64,000 nucleotides of DNA, taken from NCBI RefSeq assembly GCF_000202835.1, contig NC_015186.1, positions 2,543,001-2,607,000 on the forward strand, written 5' to 3'. This stretch comes from Acidiphilium multivorum AIU301 (GTDB taxonomy: Bacteria > Pseudomonadota > Alphaproteobacteria > Acetobacterales > Acetobacteraceae). The stretch's first letter is position 1. Every line of letters begins with the position of its first letter. The notes beneath the pieces were generated by a model that was not told the DNA's origin, did no database searches, and saw only the letters and a program-made list of their open reading frames with translations. Below are positions 24,267 through 32,236 of the stretch, in pieces. A program made the position numbers and the translations under genes.

Positions 24267-25228
24267 TTCGCCGCCCCGCGATGCAGCCGCGGATTGAGCA
24301 TGATCAGCAGCATGTCGGCGGCGACGGTGACCAGCACATACACCGCGCCGATGACGAGAATCCCCGCCTCCAGCATCGGGAAATCCTTGTTCCGCGCGGC
24401 GGTCAGGATCAGGCTGCCGATGCCCTGGTAGCGGAACAGCGTCTCCACGATCACCAGCCCGCCGACGAGATAGCCGACCTGGGTGGCCACCACGGTGATC
24501 GTCGGCGGCAGCGCGTTGCGCAGCACGTGCCGCACGATCACGGTCCGCCTTGGCAGGCCCTTCAGCGTCGCCGTGCGCGCGTAATCCGACTCCAGCGCCT
24601 CGATCGTCCCCGCCCTGGCCATCCGCGCGATATAGCCGAACAGCACGAACACCAGCGGCAGCGCCGGCAGGATCAGGTGATGGATCTGCCCCAGCGCCCC
24701 GGCATGGCGCGGCGCCGTCGCGGTCACCGGCAGCGCCCGCAGCCAGATGCCGAGGATCAGGATCAGCACGATCGAGGAGACGAATTCCGGAATCACCGTC
24801 ATCGACAGGCCGGTGAGGCTGATCGCCCGGTCGATCCGCGAGCGCGCGTGGATCGCCGCATACACCCCGGCGCCGATCGACAGCGGCACGACGATGACGA
24901 AGGCGATGGCCGCGAGCTTCAGCGAGTTGAGCAGCGCCGGCACCACGAAGCTCGCCACCGGCCGGCGGAACGCGTAGGACTCGCCCATGTTCCCGGCGGC
25001 GAACCGGCTGATCCAGTGCCAGTACTGCACCGGCACCGGCAGGTTGGTGCCGAGCTGGCGGTCGAGGGCGGCGACCGCGACGGGGCTCGCCAGCGGCCCG
25101 AGGATCGCCCGGCCGACATTGCCGGGCAGCAGCTGCGCCCCGGCGAAGACGACCATGCTCAGCAGCAGCAGCGTCACGAGGCCGAGCATCAGCCGCCCCG
25201 CGAGCAGGCCGAGCAGCCGCCGCGCCAT
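24263..25228 (-). CDS. Peptide-type ABC transporter permease (DppB family)
   Basis: The 321-residue permease has the DppB arrangement: an N-terminal membrane helix (about 8-30), a periplasmic loop, then five helices. The coupling sequence D-Y-A-R-T-A-T-L-K-G-L is in the EAA loop. It is the first permease gene after the disrupted binding-protein gene, starting three bases after that gene's stop codon. Because the insertion element lies upstream in the same operon, its expression may now be reduced or depend on outward transcription from the element. Confidence 0.92.
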   Translation of the reverse strand: MARRLLGLLAGRLMLGLVTLLLLSMVVFAGAQLLPGNVGRAILGPLASPVAVAALDRQLGTNLPVPVQYWHWISRFAAGNMGESYAFRRPVASFVVPALLNSLKLAAIAFVIVVPLSIGAGVYAAIHARSRIDRAISLTGLSMTVIPEFVSSIVLILILGIWLRALPVTATAPRHAGALGQIHHLILPALPLVFVLFGYIARMARAGTIEALESDYARTATLKGLPRRTVIVRHVLRNALPPTITVVATQVGYLVGGLVIVETLFRYQGIGSLILTAARNKDFPMLEAGILVIGAVYVLVTVAADMLLIMLNPRLHRGAAK

Positions 25229-25231
25229 GCC

Positions 25232-26141
25232 CTACGCCACCGTGGCGTGCTGCAGGAACACCTGCGACATCCCGGTCACCACCACCCCGCTGACGGTCTT
25301 TTTCGTGGCCGCGAGGTAGTTGTAGAAATACGCGAAGATGATCGGCGTCTCGTCGAGCAGCAGCCGCTCGATCCGCCCGGAATATTCGCGCTGGCGCGTG
25401 AGGTCGACGGTGGCGATGTAATCGGCCACCAGCTTGTCGTAGGTCTTGTTGTTGAAATGCGCGGCGTTCCACGAACCGCCCGATTCCAGCGGCGCGGTGA
25501 GAAACACGTTGGGCACGCCACGATGGCCGTAATCGGTGATTCCCATGGTGGAATCGAGCCAGTCCGAATTGCCGAACGTTGCCTTTCCGTAATAGGCGGC
25601 GCTGGTCTCGATCTTGAGGTTGATCTTCAGCCCGATCTCCGCCGCGGCGTTCTGGATCAGCACGGCATAGTCGGGGATTTCCTGCACCTGCTCGGTGGTC
25701 AGCGTCACCTCGGCGCCATGTGCGAGCCCGGCCTCCGCCATCAGGTGCTTCGCCCGCGCGATCTGCCGGTGCCGCTGCGGCACGCTCGTGTTGGTCGAGG
25801 GATAGATCGGCGCGAACGGGCTGTCATTGCCGAGGTCGGAAAGCCCGCCGAACAGCGCGTGCACGATGCCCGGCCGGTTCAGCGTCAGCGCCACCGCCTG
25901 GCGCACCCGCTTGTCGGTGAAGGGCGGCTTGTCGCAGCGCATGTGCACCTCGCGATGGTTCGAGGAGCGGATGTTGAGGATCTTCACCGAAGGGTCGTGC
26001 AGCAGCCCCTGCGCGCCCTGCACCACGATCTGCTGGATCACGTCGACCTGCCCGCCCTGCAGCGCCAGCACCTGCGATTGCTGGTTGCTGTAGAAGCCGA
26101 ACTCGGTCCGCGCCGGCATCACCTTGCCGCCCCACCAGGCG
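25232..26141 (-). pseudogene. C-terminal part of IS-interrupted ABC substrate-binding protein
   Basis: This fragment encodes about 300 residues of a family 5 (DppA/OppA-type) solute-binding protein, including the K-P-P-F-T-D-K-R-V-R-Q-A-V region typical of domain III. The reading frame continues exactly from the N-terminal fragment at 27591-28343 when the element and one copy of the 10-bp duplication are removed: both sides read A-W-W at the junction. The ATG-initiated frame from 26194 includes codons from the insertion element, lacks any signal peptide and should not give a functional exported protein. Confidence 0.88.
26132..26141. repeat. Left target-site duplication (10 bp)
   Basis: CCACCAGGCG directly adjoins the left end of the insertion element and is repeated exactly at 27591-27600 on the right. 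A 10-bp duplication fits IS4-family elements. Exact identity of both copies suggests a recent insertion. Confidence 0.92.
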
Positions 26142-26164
26142 CTACGGCATTCACGGATTTTACT
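26142..26164 (+). repeat. Left terminal inverted repeat of the IS
   Basis: Begins CTACGGCATTCACGG and pairs with the right end at 21 of 23 positions, with mismatches at positions 7 and 20. Confidence 0.88.
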
Positions 26165-26192
26165 TGCGCAGGTAGCTTGCGCCTGATTCTCC

Positions 26193-27581
26193 ATGATTTT
26201 GAGGCTGATGGAGAAGATGGTGGCGTTACGTGCTGGAGATTTGGGTTACTTCGGAGATGCGCGACGTGCGGCGATGGGCAGCACGCTGGTTGAACGGGTG
26301 GTGGAGACCGGGTCTCTGGTCATCCGCAAGCTTGGTGGCACACGAGCGCGGGAGATTGCGATCCATCGCTTCCTGTCAGCCCCGTCGGTCACGTGTGCGG
26401 AGATGGTGGAGACGCTGGCGGATCGCACGGCCGCTGCCTGCCGGGGGCGTCGGATTGTGGCCGCGCAGGACACGACGGAGATCAATTTTTCCGGCCGTGA
26501 GGCGCGTCGCCGTGGGCTTGGACCGGCCGGTGATGGGGTATCGGCGGGATTTTTCCTGCATCCGGTGATCGCCATCGACAGTGAGACGGAGGCGGTGCTC
26601 GGCCTGGTGGACGCGAAGATCTGGACCCGTTCGGATGAGTTCGATGCGACCCCTGCACGCGAGCGGGCGCTGGAAGACAAGGAGAGCATGCGGTGGCTGG
26701 ACGGTGCTGCGCGCGCCGCCGGGCGTCTGAGCGGTGCCGCCTCGGTCGTGGTCGTGGCCGACCGCGAGAGTGACATCTATGCGGGCTTTGCCAGGCGTCC
26801 GGCATCGGTCGACCTGATCGTCCGTGCCGCCCAGGATCGTGTTCTGGATGACGGTCGCCGCCTGTTCACCGCCCCGGCAGCCTGGCCCGAACTGACCCGG
26901 ACCTCGGTTCGTGTCGCCCCCTCGCGCACCGGCGTCGCCGCACGGATCGCAACCGTGGCGCTGCGGGCTGGAACAGTGACGATCCGCAGGCCGCGCCATG
27001 CCAGCGACACGGAAGGGCCAGAGCATCTGTCCCTGACCATGGTCGAGGCGCGCGAGGTTGACGGGAATGGCGAAAGCGTCCCGCTCTTGTGGCGCCTGCT
27101 GACCACGATCGAGACCATCGACGCAGACGGTGCCGCCGAAATCGTACGCCTCTACCGGCTGAGATGGAGAATCGAGGAAGTGTTCCGGTCTTTGAAAAGT
27201 GACGGTCTCAGGCTTGAAGAAACCCAGATGCAAGATGCCGGACGGCTGTTCAAGCTGGCCCTGATCGGCCTCGCCGCTGCGACCCGCACCGTACAACTCG
27301 TCGATGCCCGCGACGGCAGCAACCGGCCGGCAACCGATGTCATCGATCCCGGATTACTCCCGGCCGCCGATGCCATTGCCCCCACTCTCGAAGGCAAGAC
27401 GCCGCGACAGAAAAACCCCCATCCACCCCGATCCCTCGCATGGCTCGCCTGGATCATCGCCCGCCTCGGCGGCTGGAATTGCTACTACAAGCCGCCAGGA
27501 CCAAAGACCATGCGCGCAGGGTGGGCACGCTTCGCTTCTATGGCCACAGGCTTCTTCATCGCAGCTCAGTCAAATCCGTGA
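26193..27581 (+). CDS. IS4-family transposase
   Basis: The 462-residue transposase has an N-terminal DNA-binding region of the Tn5/IS4 type and a DDE catalytic core. The first aspartate is in A-Q-D-T-T-E-I (about 92-98) and the second in A-D-R-E-S-D-I-Y (about 189-196). The Y-(2)-R-(3)-E-(6)-K signature of IS4 elements follows in Y-R-L-R-W-R-I-E-E-V-F-R-S-L-K. All catalytic positions are present, so the enzyme should be active. The stop codon lies within the right inverted repeat. An ATG at 26208 is an alternative start that would remove five residues. Confidence 0.93.
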   Translation: MILRLMEKMVALRAGDLGYFGDARRAAMGSTLVERVVETGSLVIRKLGGTRAREIAIHRFLSAPSVTCAEMVETLADRTAAACRGRRIVAAQDTTEINFSGREARRRGLGPAGDGVSAGFFLHPVIAIDSETEAVLGLVDAKIWTRSDEFDATPARERALEDKESMRWLDGAARAAGRLSGAASVVVVADRESDIYAGFARRPASVDLIVRAAQDRVLDDGRRLFTAPAAWPELTRTSVRVAPSRTGVAARIATVALRAGTVTIRRPRHASDTEGPEHLSLTMVEAREVDGNGESVPLLWRLLTTIETIDADGAAEIVRLYRLRWRIEEVFRSLKSDGLRLEETQMQDAGRLFKLALIGLAAATRTVQLVDARDGSNRPATDVIDPGLLPAADAIAPTLEGKTPRQKNPHPPRSLAWLAWIIARLGGWNCYYKPPGPKTMRAGWARFASMATGFFIAAQSNP

Positions 27582-27590
27582 ATCCCGTAG
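27568..27590 (-). repeat. Right terminal inverted repeat of the IS
   Basis: The reverse complement begins CTACGGGATTCACGG and matches the left end at 21 of 23 bases. It contains the transposase stop codon. Confidence 0.88.
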
Positions 27591-27600
27591 CCACCAGGCG
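27591..27600. repeat. Right target-site duplication (10 bp)
   Basis: CCACCAGGCG, identical to the copy at 26132-26141 on the left flank. Confidence 0.92.
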
Positions 27601-28343
27601 GGGTTGCGCACGAAGCTCGCGCCGCGCCCCGGCGTGTAGGCGTCGAGCCGGAACGGCCCGGTGCCATCGAAGGTCTTCTCGTAATCCGCGGCGACCGATC
27701 CCTTCGGCAGGATGATCGCGTTGTAATTGTCCGAGGAGACGAGATAGGCGAAATTCCCGTTCGGCGCTTCGAGATGGAACGCGACGGTATGATCGTCGAC
27801 CTTCACCACCCCCTCCGGCTTCAGCACGCCCTTGAAGGTGGAAAGCGCGTTGGAGCCGTTCTTCGGGTCGGCGAGGCGGGCGAGCGAATAGACCACGTCA
27901 TCCGCCGTCATCGTGCCGCCGCTGTGGAATTTCACCCCCTTGCGCAGCGTGAACGTCCACACCCTGCCATCCCGGCTCGACTTCCACGACGTCGCCAGCA
28001 TCGGCTCCAGCCGCAGCGTCTTCGGATTGTCGAACAGCAGGAATTCGCCCGCCTGCTGCAACATGCACAGGCTGCCGGTATCCCCGGCGACGACGGGGTT
28101 GATCGCGGTCGACGGCGCGGTGATGGAGACGCGGATGGTCGCACCCTCCCCGCCCGCGGCCAGCGCCCGCCCCGGCGCCTCGCCGATCATGCCGCCGAGC
28201 AGGGCGGCGGAAATCCCGTAGGCGCTGCCATGCCGCAGCAGCCCCCGGCGGTCGATCCGCCCGGCCAGGAACTCGTCGATCACGTGATTTTGCAGCTCGT
28301 CGAGCCCTGAACGCGCCTGCTGGTTCGGCAGTCTGAACTTCAT
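27591..28343 (-). pseudogene. N-terminal part of IS-interrupted ABC substrate-binding protein
   Basis: About 251 codons of the family 5 binding protein that should deliver substrate to the DppB/DppC/DppD-DppF importer. The N-terminus has D-R-R-G-L-L-R-H followed by a hydrophobic stretch and A-L-A-A, which resembles a twin-arginine signal peptide. The mature part shows the family motif W-K-S-S-x-D-G-R-V-W-T-F-T-L-R-x-G-V-K-F-H. The frame runs into the element and stops at 27570. With the C-terminal fragment the intact protein would be about 550 residues. The transporter is therefore probably inactive unless another binding protein serves it. Confidence 0.88.
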
Positions 28344-28702
28344 GTCCCCGTTCTCCGTTCCGTTATCCCGCGCGGCGCGCCGCCGCGCGAGGCGCGAAAA
28401 ACCCTGCCCGCGCCGTTGTTTTTTTCAAATCTCCCTGTCATCGGGCAGTCTGGCGTGAAATATAGTCAAGTTCAATTGATTTTTTGTCATAGGGTCGGCT
28501 CTCCCCGACCGTCCGCACTATCGCCGGTTCCGCCGTGACTGCCCACCGTTTATTCCATTACAGTTTCGTTTCAGAAAATCATCCCGCGAAAACACCGATG
28601 AGCTTGACGCCCCGCCGCACCCCGCCCACCGTCCCTCGCCGCGGCCCGCGCCGGCCGGTCATGCCCGCGCCCGCCGCCCTGCCGACGAGGATCGTCCCCG
28701 CC
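28344..28702. other. Intergenic gap with AT-rich divergent promoter region
   Basis: About 360 bp between the disrupted binding-protein gene and the lipoprotein hydrolase gene. It contains a distinct AT-rich stretch (28420-28500) with TTGACTATATTT on the minus strand and a run of T near 28480, a likely promoter zone for the ABC operon. The plus-strand frame from 28535 is an N-terminal extension of the hydrolase without a signal sequence and is not used. No other gene is seen. Confidence 0.4.
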
Positions 28703-29722
28703 ATGATCCGCCGCACCGCCGCCTGCCTGCGCCTGATCGCCGCCCTCGCCCTTTCCGCCGGCCTCGCCGCCTGCGCGGCGCGCGCGCCCACGCCATCCGC
28801 CACCGCCCGCGCCCGGATCGTCACCGACGGATATTTCCGCATCGCCGCCTCGCCCGCGCCGCGGGAGACCATCGGCCTGCCCTATCGCGACTGGCTGCCG
28901 CCCGGCCGGCCGCGCGCCGTCGTCCTCGCCCTGCACGGCTTCGAGGACAGCCGCAACGCCTGGTCCACGCTCGGCCCCGTGCTCGCCGCGGATGGCATCG
29001 CGGTCTACGCCCCCGACCAGCGCGGCTTCGGCGCCGCGCCCGGGCGCGGGCGCTGGCCCGGCACCGCCGCCCTGGTCTCCGACGCGCGGCAGATGGCCGC
29101 CATCCTCCACCGCCGCGACCCCTTCATTCCCCTGACGCTGATGGGCGAGAGCATGGGCGGCGCCATCGCGATCATCGTCGCCGCCGCCGGCGATCCCGCC
29201 ATTTCATCCTATGTCGCGATCGCCCCCGCCGTCTGGGGTGCCGCGACGTTTCCGCTGCCGCTGCACTGGGTGGTGGCCGCCGCCGGCACGCTCGCCCCCC
29301 GCCTGCGCCTGACCGGCCGGAGCCTGCACCTGCGCCTCAGCGACAATCTCGCCGCCCTCCGCGCGCTCGCCGCCGACCCGCTGACCCTCCACGCCGCCCC
29401 GCTCGGCATGCTCGCCGGCATGGTGCGGATGATGGGCGCGGCCCAGCGCGACTGCGCCCGCCTCGCCGCGCCCCGCGTCCTGCTGATGTATGGCGGGCAT
29501 GACGATGTCATCCCGCCGCACGCCACCGCCGCCTGCTGGCGCGCCATTCCGCGCGGCGCCCGCGCAACCCTCGCCTGGTATCCCGCCGACGATCACCTGA
29601 TGCTGCTCGACCATGAACGCCGCACCCCGATCGGCGACATCCTGTCCTTCCTCCGCCACAAGCGCCGCCCGCTCCCCTCCGCCGCCGCGACCGACGCGAT
29701 GATCTTCCTCGCCGAGCACTGA
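28703..29722 (+). CDS. Alpha/beta-hydrolase lipoprotein (lysophospholipase/monoglyceride lipase-like)
   Basis: From the ATG at 28703 the 339-residue protein starts with a lipoprotein signal peptide ending in the lipobox L-A-A-C, so it should be anchored in a membrane. The hydrolase core has the oxyanion region A-L-H-G-F-E-D, the nucleophile elbow G-E-S-M-G-G (Ser150), the acid residue in Y-G-G-H-D-D-V-I-P and the histidine in D-D-H-L-M-L-L-D. This order matches the Serine aminopeptidase S33 / monoglyceride lipase group. A GAGGA sequence about 11 bases upstream is an acceptable ribosome site. Likely cleaves acyl esters of glycerolipids; the natural substrate is unknown. Confidence 0.83.
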   Translation: MIRRTAACLRLIAALALSAGLAACAARAPTPSATARARIVTDGYFRIAASPAPRETIGLPYRDWLPPGRPRAVVLALHGFEDSRNAWSTLGPVLAADGIAVYAPDQRGFGAAPGRGRWPGTAALVSDARQMAAILHRRDPFIPLTLMGESMGGAIAIIVAAAGDPAISSYVAIAPAVWGAATFPLPLHWVVAAAGTLAPRLRLTGRSLHLRLSDNLAALRALAADPLTLHAAPLGMLAGMVRMMGAAQRDCARLAAPRVLLMYGGHDDVIPPHATAACWRAIPRGARATLAWYPADDHLMLLDHERRTPIGDILSFLRHKRRPLPSAAATDAMIFLAEH

Positions 29723-29813
29723 CGCGCCGGCCCGCTTGCGCCGCCGATCATCGTTGCGATGCGGGCCCGAAAGACTTATGCTGTCAGAAAACACGACAGC
29801 GCGTCATCGAACC

Positions 29814-29847
29814 GTCACATATCTCCAGTCGTCACATATCTCCAGTC
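29814..29847. repeat. Perfect 17-bp tandem duplication upstream of an acyltransferase gene
   Basis: GTCACATATCTCCAGTC occurs twice head to tail, 22 bases before the ATG at 29869. It lies in the leader or promoter of the acyltransferase gene and could be a duplicated regulator site or a slippage product. Confidence 0.6.
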
Positions 29848-29868
29848 AAGGCAGCACGAAACACGCTC

Positions 29869-30720
29869 ATGGCTTCGCCGAGGTTCCTGCCCCGCAGCGC
29901 GCTGAGCTACGCGTCGGCGGAGATGTCGCTCGCCCGCCGCCTGTTCCTGCTGTCGCTGGAGGCGATGTGCGGCATCTCGCGCGCCAATCGCTGCTATGCC
30001 GCCTGGCAGTCGCTGCTGGCCGGAGCGGAAGCGCGGCCGATGAACCGCCTGCTCGAACTTCTCGACATCGCGCTGAACGTGCAGGCGCCGCGCTGGCCGG
30101 TCGAGCACCCGCCCGGCCGCCGCCTGGTCATGATCGCGAACCACCCGTTCGGCATCGCCGACGGCATCGCCATCCTCGCCCTCGCCGAGCAGCTCGACCG
30201 TCCGGTCCGCATCCTCATCAACAACGACCTGCTGCGCGTCCCCGAGATGGCGCGCTACGCATTGCCGATCGACTTTTCCGAAACGAAGGAGGCGCTGCGC
30301 CGGAATCTCGAAAGCCGCAAGGAGGCGCTCGCCTGCCTCGATCGCGGCGAGACGGTGGCGGTCTTCCCGAGCGGCGGCATCGCGACGGCGCGCAACCCGT
30401 TCGGCCGCGCCGAGGACCTGCCCTGGAAACTGTTCACCGCGAAGCTGATCCATCTCGCCCGGGCGGATGTGCTGCCGGTCCATTTCCCCGGCCAGAACAG
30501 CCCGCTGTTCCACGCGGCGAGCCGGGTGAGCATGTTCCTCCGCCTCTCGCTGATCGTGCCCGAGGCGGTGCGCCGCATCGGCCTTCCGCTCAAGGTGCGG
30601 ATCGGCGAGGTGATCCCCTACGAGCGCCTCGCCGCCATCACCGACCGCCACGCGCTCACCGCCCTGCTCCAGCTTCACGTCCTCGCCCTCGCCCCGGAAC
30701 AGGCGCGGCGACTCCGTTAG
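29869..30720 (+). CDS. Lysophospholipid acyltransferase family protein
   Basis: The 283-residue protein carries the PlsC-type catalytic motif in A-N-H-P-F-G-I-A-D-G (N-H-x4-D, about 89-98) and the glycerol-phosphate-binding F-P-S-G-G-I-A-T (about 166-173), with further motifs to P-V-H-F-P-G. Such enzymes acylate lysophosphatidic acid, lyso-ornithine lipid or related acceptors at the inner membrane. The N-H-P-F-G-I-A-D form resembles the OlsA/hemolysin-type acyltransferase group more than classical PlsC. It follows the lipoprotein hydrolase gene, so the two may act on membrane lipid turnover, but no shared operon is evident. Confidence 0.85.
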   Translation: MASPRFLPRSALSYASAEMSLARRLFLLSLEAMCGISRANRCYAAWQSLLAGAEARPMNRLLELLDIALNVQAPRWPVEHPPGRRLVMIANHPFGIADGIAILALAEQLDRPVRILINNDLLRVPEMARYALPIDFSETKEALRRNLESRKEALACLDRGETVAVFPSGGIATARNPFGRAEDLPWKLFTAKLIHLARADVLPVHFPGQNSPLFHAASRVSMFLRLSLIVPEAVRRIGLPLKVRIGEVIPYERLAAITDRHALTALLQLHVLALAPEQARRLR

Positions 30721-30791
30721 ATTTTCTCACGCCACCGCGGCGGCGAAAAAGCGATTGCCCACCCCCGCCCCTCCATGGTCTTTTGCTCCGC

Positions 30792-31364
30792 ATGAACCTG
30801 GCCGCCCGCTTCGCCGCCATCCTCCACGCCCTCTGCGCCGCAGTCGCGAGGCGCGGCGCTAACGGGGCGTTCGTGGGCGAAACGTCGCGGCCCGGCTCGG
30901 CCTTCGCCGATCCGCACGCCATGACCGTCCTGCTCTGGTCCCGCCTGCAACGCGCCATCGCCCGCTTCGCCCGCCTCGCCGCCGGCGCCCCGCCGCCGCG
31001 CCCGCGCAAACCCCCCGCGCGCCCGGCCCGCGCCCGCAGCGCGCCGGACCTGCCGCGCCGCCGGGGCTGGCTGCTCGCCCCGGTGCCCGAAGCCACCGCC
31101 GCCGCCTCGCAACTCCGCGCCTTCCTCGCCGAACCCGAAACCCGCGCCCTCATCGCCGCCGAACCCCGGCTCGGCCGCATCCTCCGCCCGCTCTGCCGCA
31201 CCCTCGGGATTTTGCTCCCCGCACCGCAATCTTGCCCGCGCCGCCCCCGCGCACCCGGCACCCCGGCCGCCGCCGACCCGCCGACCCGGCCGCACCGCCC
31301 GGCCCGGACCGGCCCGCATCCGCGCCCGCCGCGCCGCCCGCGCGCGCCGCCCGCTCCCGCCTGA
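30792..31364 (+). CDS. Conserved hypothetical protein (Acetobacteraceae type)
   Basis: A 190-residue arginine/proline-rich protein. The conserved part is the block P-R-R-R-G-W-L through L-R-x-F-L-A-E-P-E-T-R-A-L and R-I-L-R-P-L-C-R-T-L-G-I (about 92-144), which I recall from short uncharacterised proteins of Acetobacteraceae. The last 45 residues are low-complexity P/R/A. No membrane segment or known catalytic motif is seen. A long antisense frame also covers this region but has no family-like features. Function unknown. Confidence 0.6.
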   Translation: MNLAARFAAILHALCAAVARRGANGAFVGETSRPGSAFADPHAMTVLLWSRLQRAIARFARLAAGAPPPRPRKPPARPARARSAPDLPRRRGWLLAPVPEATAAASQLRAFLAEPETRALIAAEPRLGRILRPLCRTLGILLPAPQSCPRRPRAPGTPAAADPPTRPHRPARTGPHPRPPRRPRAPPAPA

Positions 31365-31498
31365 CCCGACAACCGGACGCCTTTCACCCCCGACGGCGAA
31401 CGCCGCCGGATGCGCCCGCGCGCGCCCATCCCGCGGCTTCGCCGTCATCCTCGCGTTCAGGGATGACGCGGCGCGCGGTTTCCGTCAGGATGCCCGCC

Positions 31499-32116
31499 AT
31501 GCCGCCGCCCGACCTGTTCCTCGGCTTCATCGCCGCCGTGACGCTGCTGATGCTCCTGCCGGGGCCGAACGTGATGCTGCTCGTCGGCAACAGCATCTCG
31601 CACGGGCGGTCCGCCGGCTTCACCACGCTGGCGGGCACGGCGTCGGCCATGGCGGTGCAGCTCGCGGTCACGGCCTTCGGGCTGACCGCCCTGCTCGCCC
31701 ATCTGGGCGCCTGGTTCGGCGTCCTGCGCTGGTCCGGGGTCGCGTACCTGCTCTGGATCGGCATCGCCACCTGGCGGCGCCCGCCGGTGGATGCGGCGGC
31801 GCCACCGGCCAGCCCGCCCGGGCGGCGCGCCATCTGGGTGCGCGGCTTCGTCGTCTCGCTCACCAACCCGAAGACGCTGTTCTTCTACGGCGCGCTGTTT
31901 CCCCAGTTCATCGACCCGGCGCGCCCCGCCTCGTCCCAGGTCGCCGTGCTCGCCGGCAGTTTTCTCGGCCTCGCCCTCGCGATCGACAGTCTCTGGGTGC
32001 TGCTCGGCGGCGCGCTGGGCCGGCGCCTCGCCGGCGTCGGGCGGCTGCCGAACCGGATCGGCGGCGGCCTGCTCTGCGGCGCCGCCCTCGGCCTCGCGAT
32101 CGCCCGCCGCCCCTGA
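31499..32116 (+). CDS. LysE/RhtB family exporter
   Basis: The 205-residue protein has about six membrane helices and the LysE family signature L-L-P-G-P-N-V-M-L-L-V near residues 18-28, followed later by N-P-K-T-L-F-F-Y-G-A-L-F-P-Q-F. Members export amino acids such as lysine, threonine or homoserine lactone. The ATG at 31499 has AGGA about 9 bases upstream; an in-frame ATG at 31490 would add three residues. The specific substrate is not known. Confidence 0.88.
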   Translation: MPPPDLFLGFIAAVTLLMLLPGPNVMLLVGNSISHGRSAGFTTLAGTASAMAVQLAVTAFGLTALLAHLGAWFGVLRWSGVAYLLWIGIATWRRPPVDAAAPPASPPGRRAIWVRGFVVSLTNPKTLFFYGALFPQFIDPARPASSQVAVLAGSFLGLALAIDSLWVLLGGALGRRLAGVGRLPNRIGGGLLCGAALGLAIARRP

Positions 32117-32236
32117 GTCCGTCGATCACTGTCGCGTGAGATCGGCCGATTCGCGGCCGTTCCGGCTGCGCCGCCGCCGCCGCCTTCTTATGTCACGCCA
32201 GATGAATGCCCGCCGCCTCCACCATCGGTGGCGCGC

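Larger units (their letters stand above)
26142..27590 (+). mobile_element. Complete IS4-family insertion sequence, 1449 bp
   Basis: The boundaries are set by the 10-bp target duplications and by 23-bp terminal inverted repeats that match at 21 of 23 positions (26142-26164 and 27568-27590). One transposase gene fills the element. Its codon usage and base composition are slightly less GC-biased than the surrounding genes. The element lies inside the substrate-binding-protein gene, in the opposite orientation to it. It looks intact and could still be mobile. Confidence 0.92.

Noticed and set aside
26376-27296. 306-codon minus-strand frame inside the insertion element
   Set aside because: Antisense to an intact transposase with all catalytic residues; no passenger-gene features.
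28535-28702. N-terminal extension of the lipoprotein hydrolase
   Set aside because: It would place 56 proline/arginine-rich residues before a clear lipoprotein signal peptide, which must be at the N-terminus.
30717-31448. 243-codon minus-strand frame opposite the conserved hypothetical gene
   Set aside because: The plus-strand product has a recognisable conserved block; the antisense translation is G/R/A low complexity.
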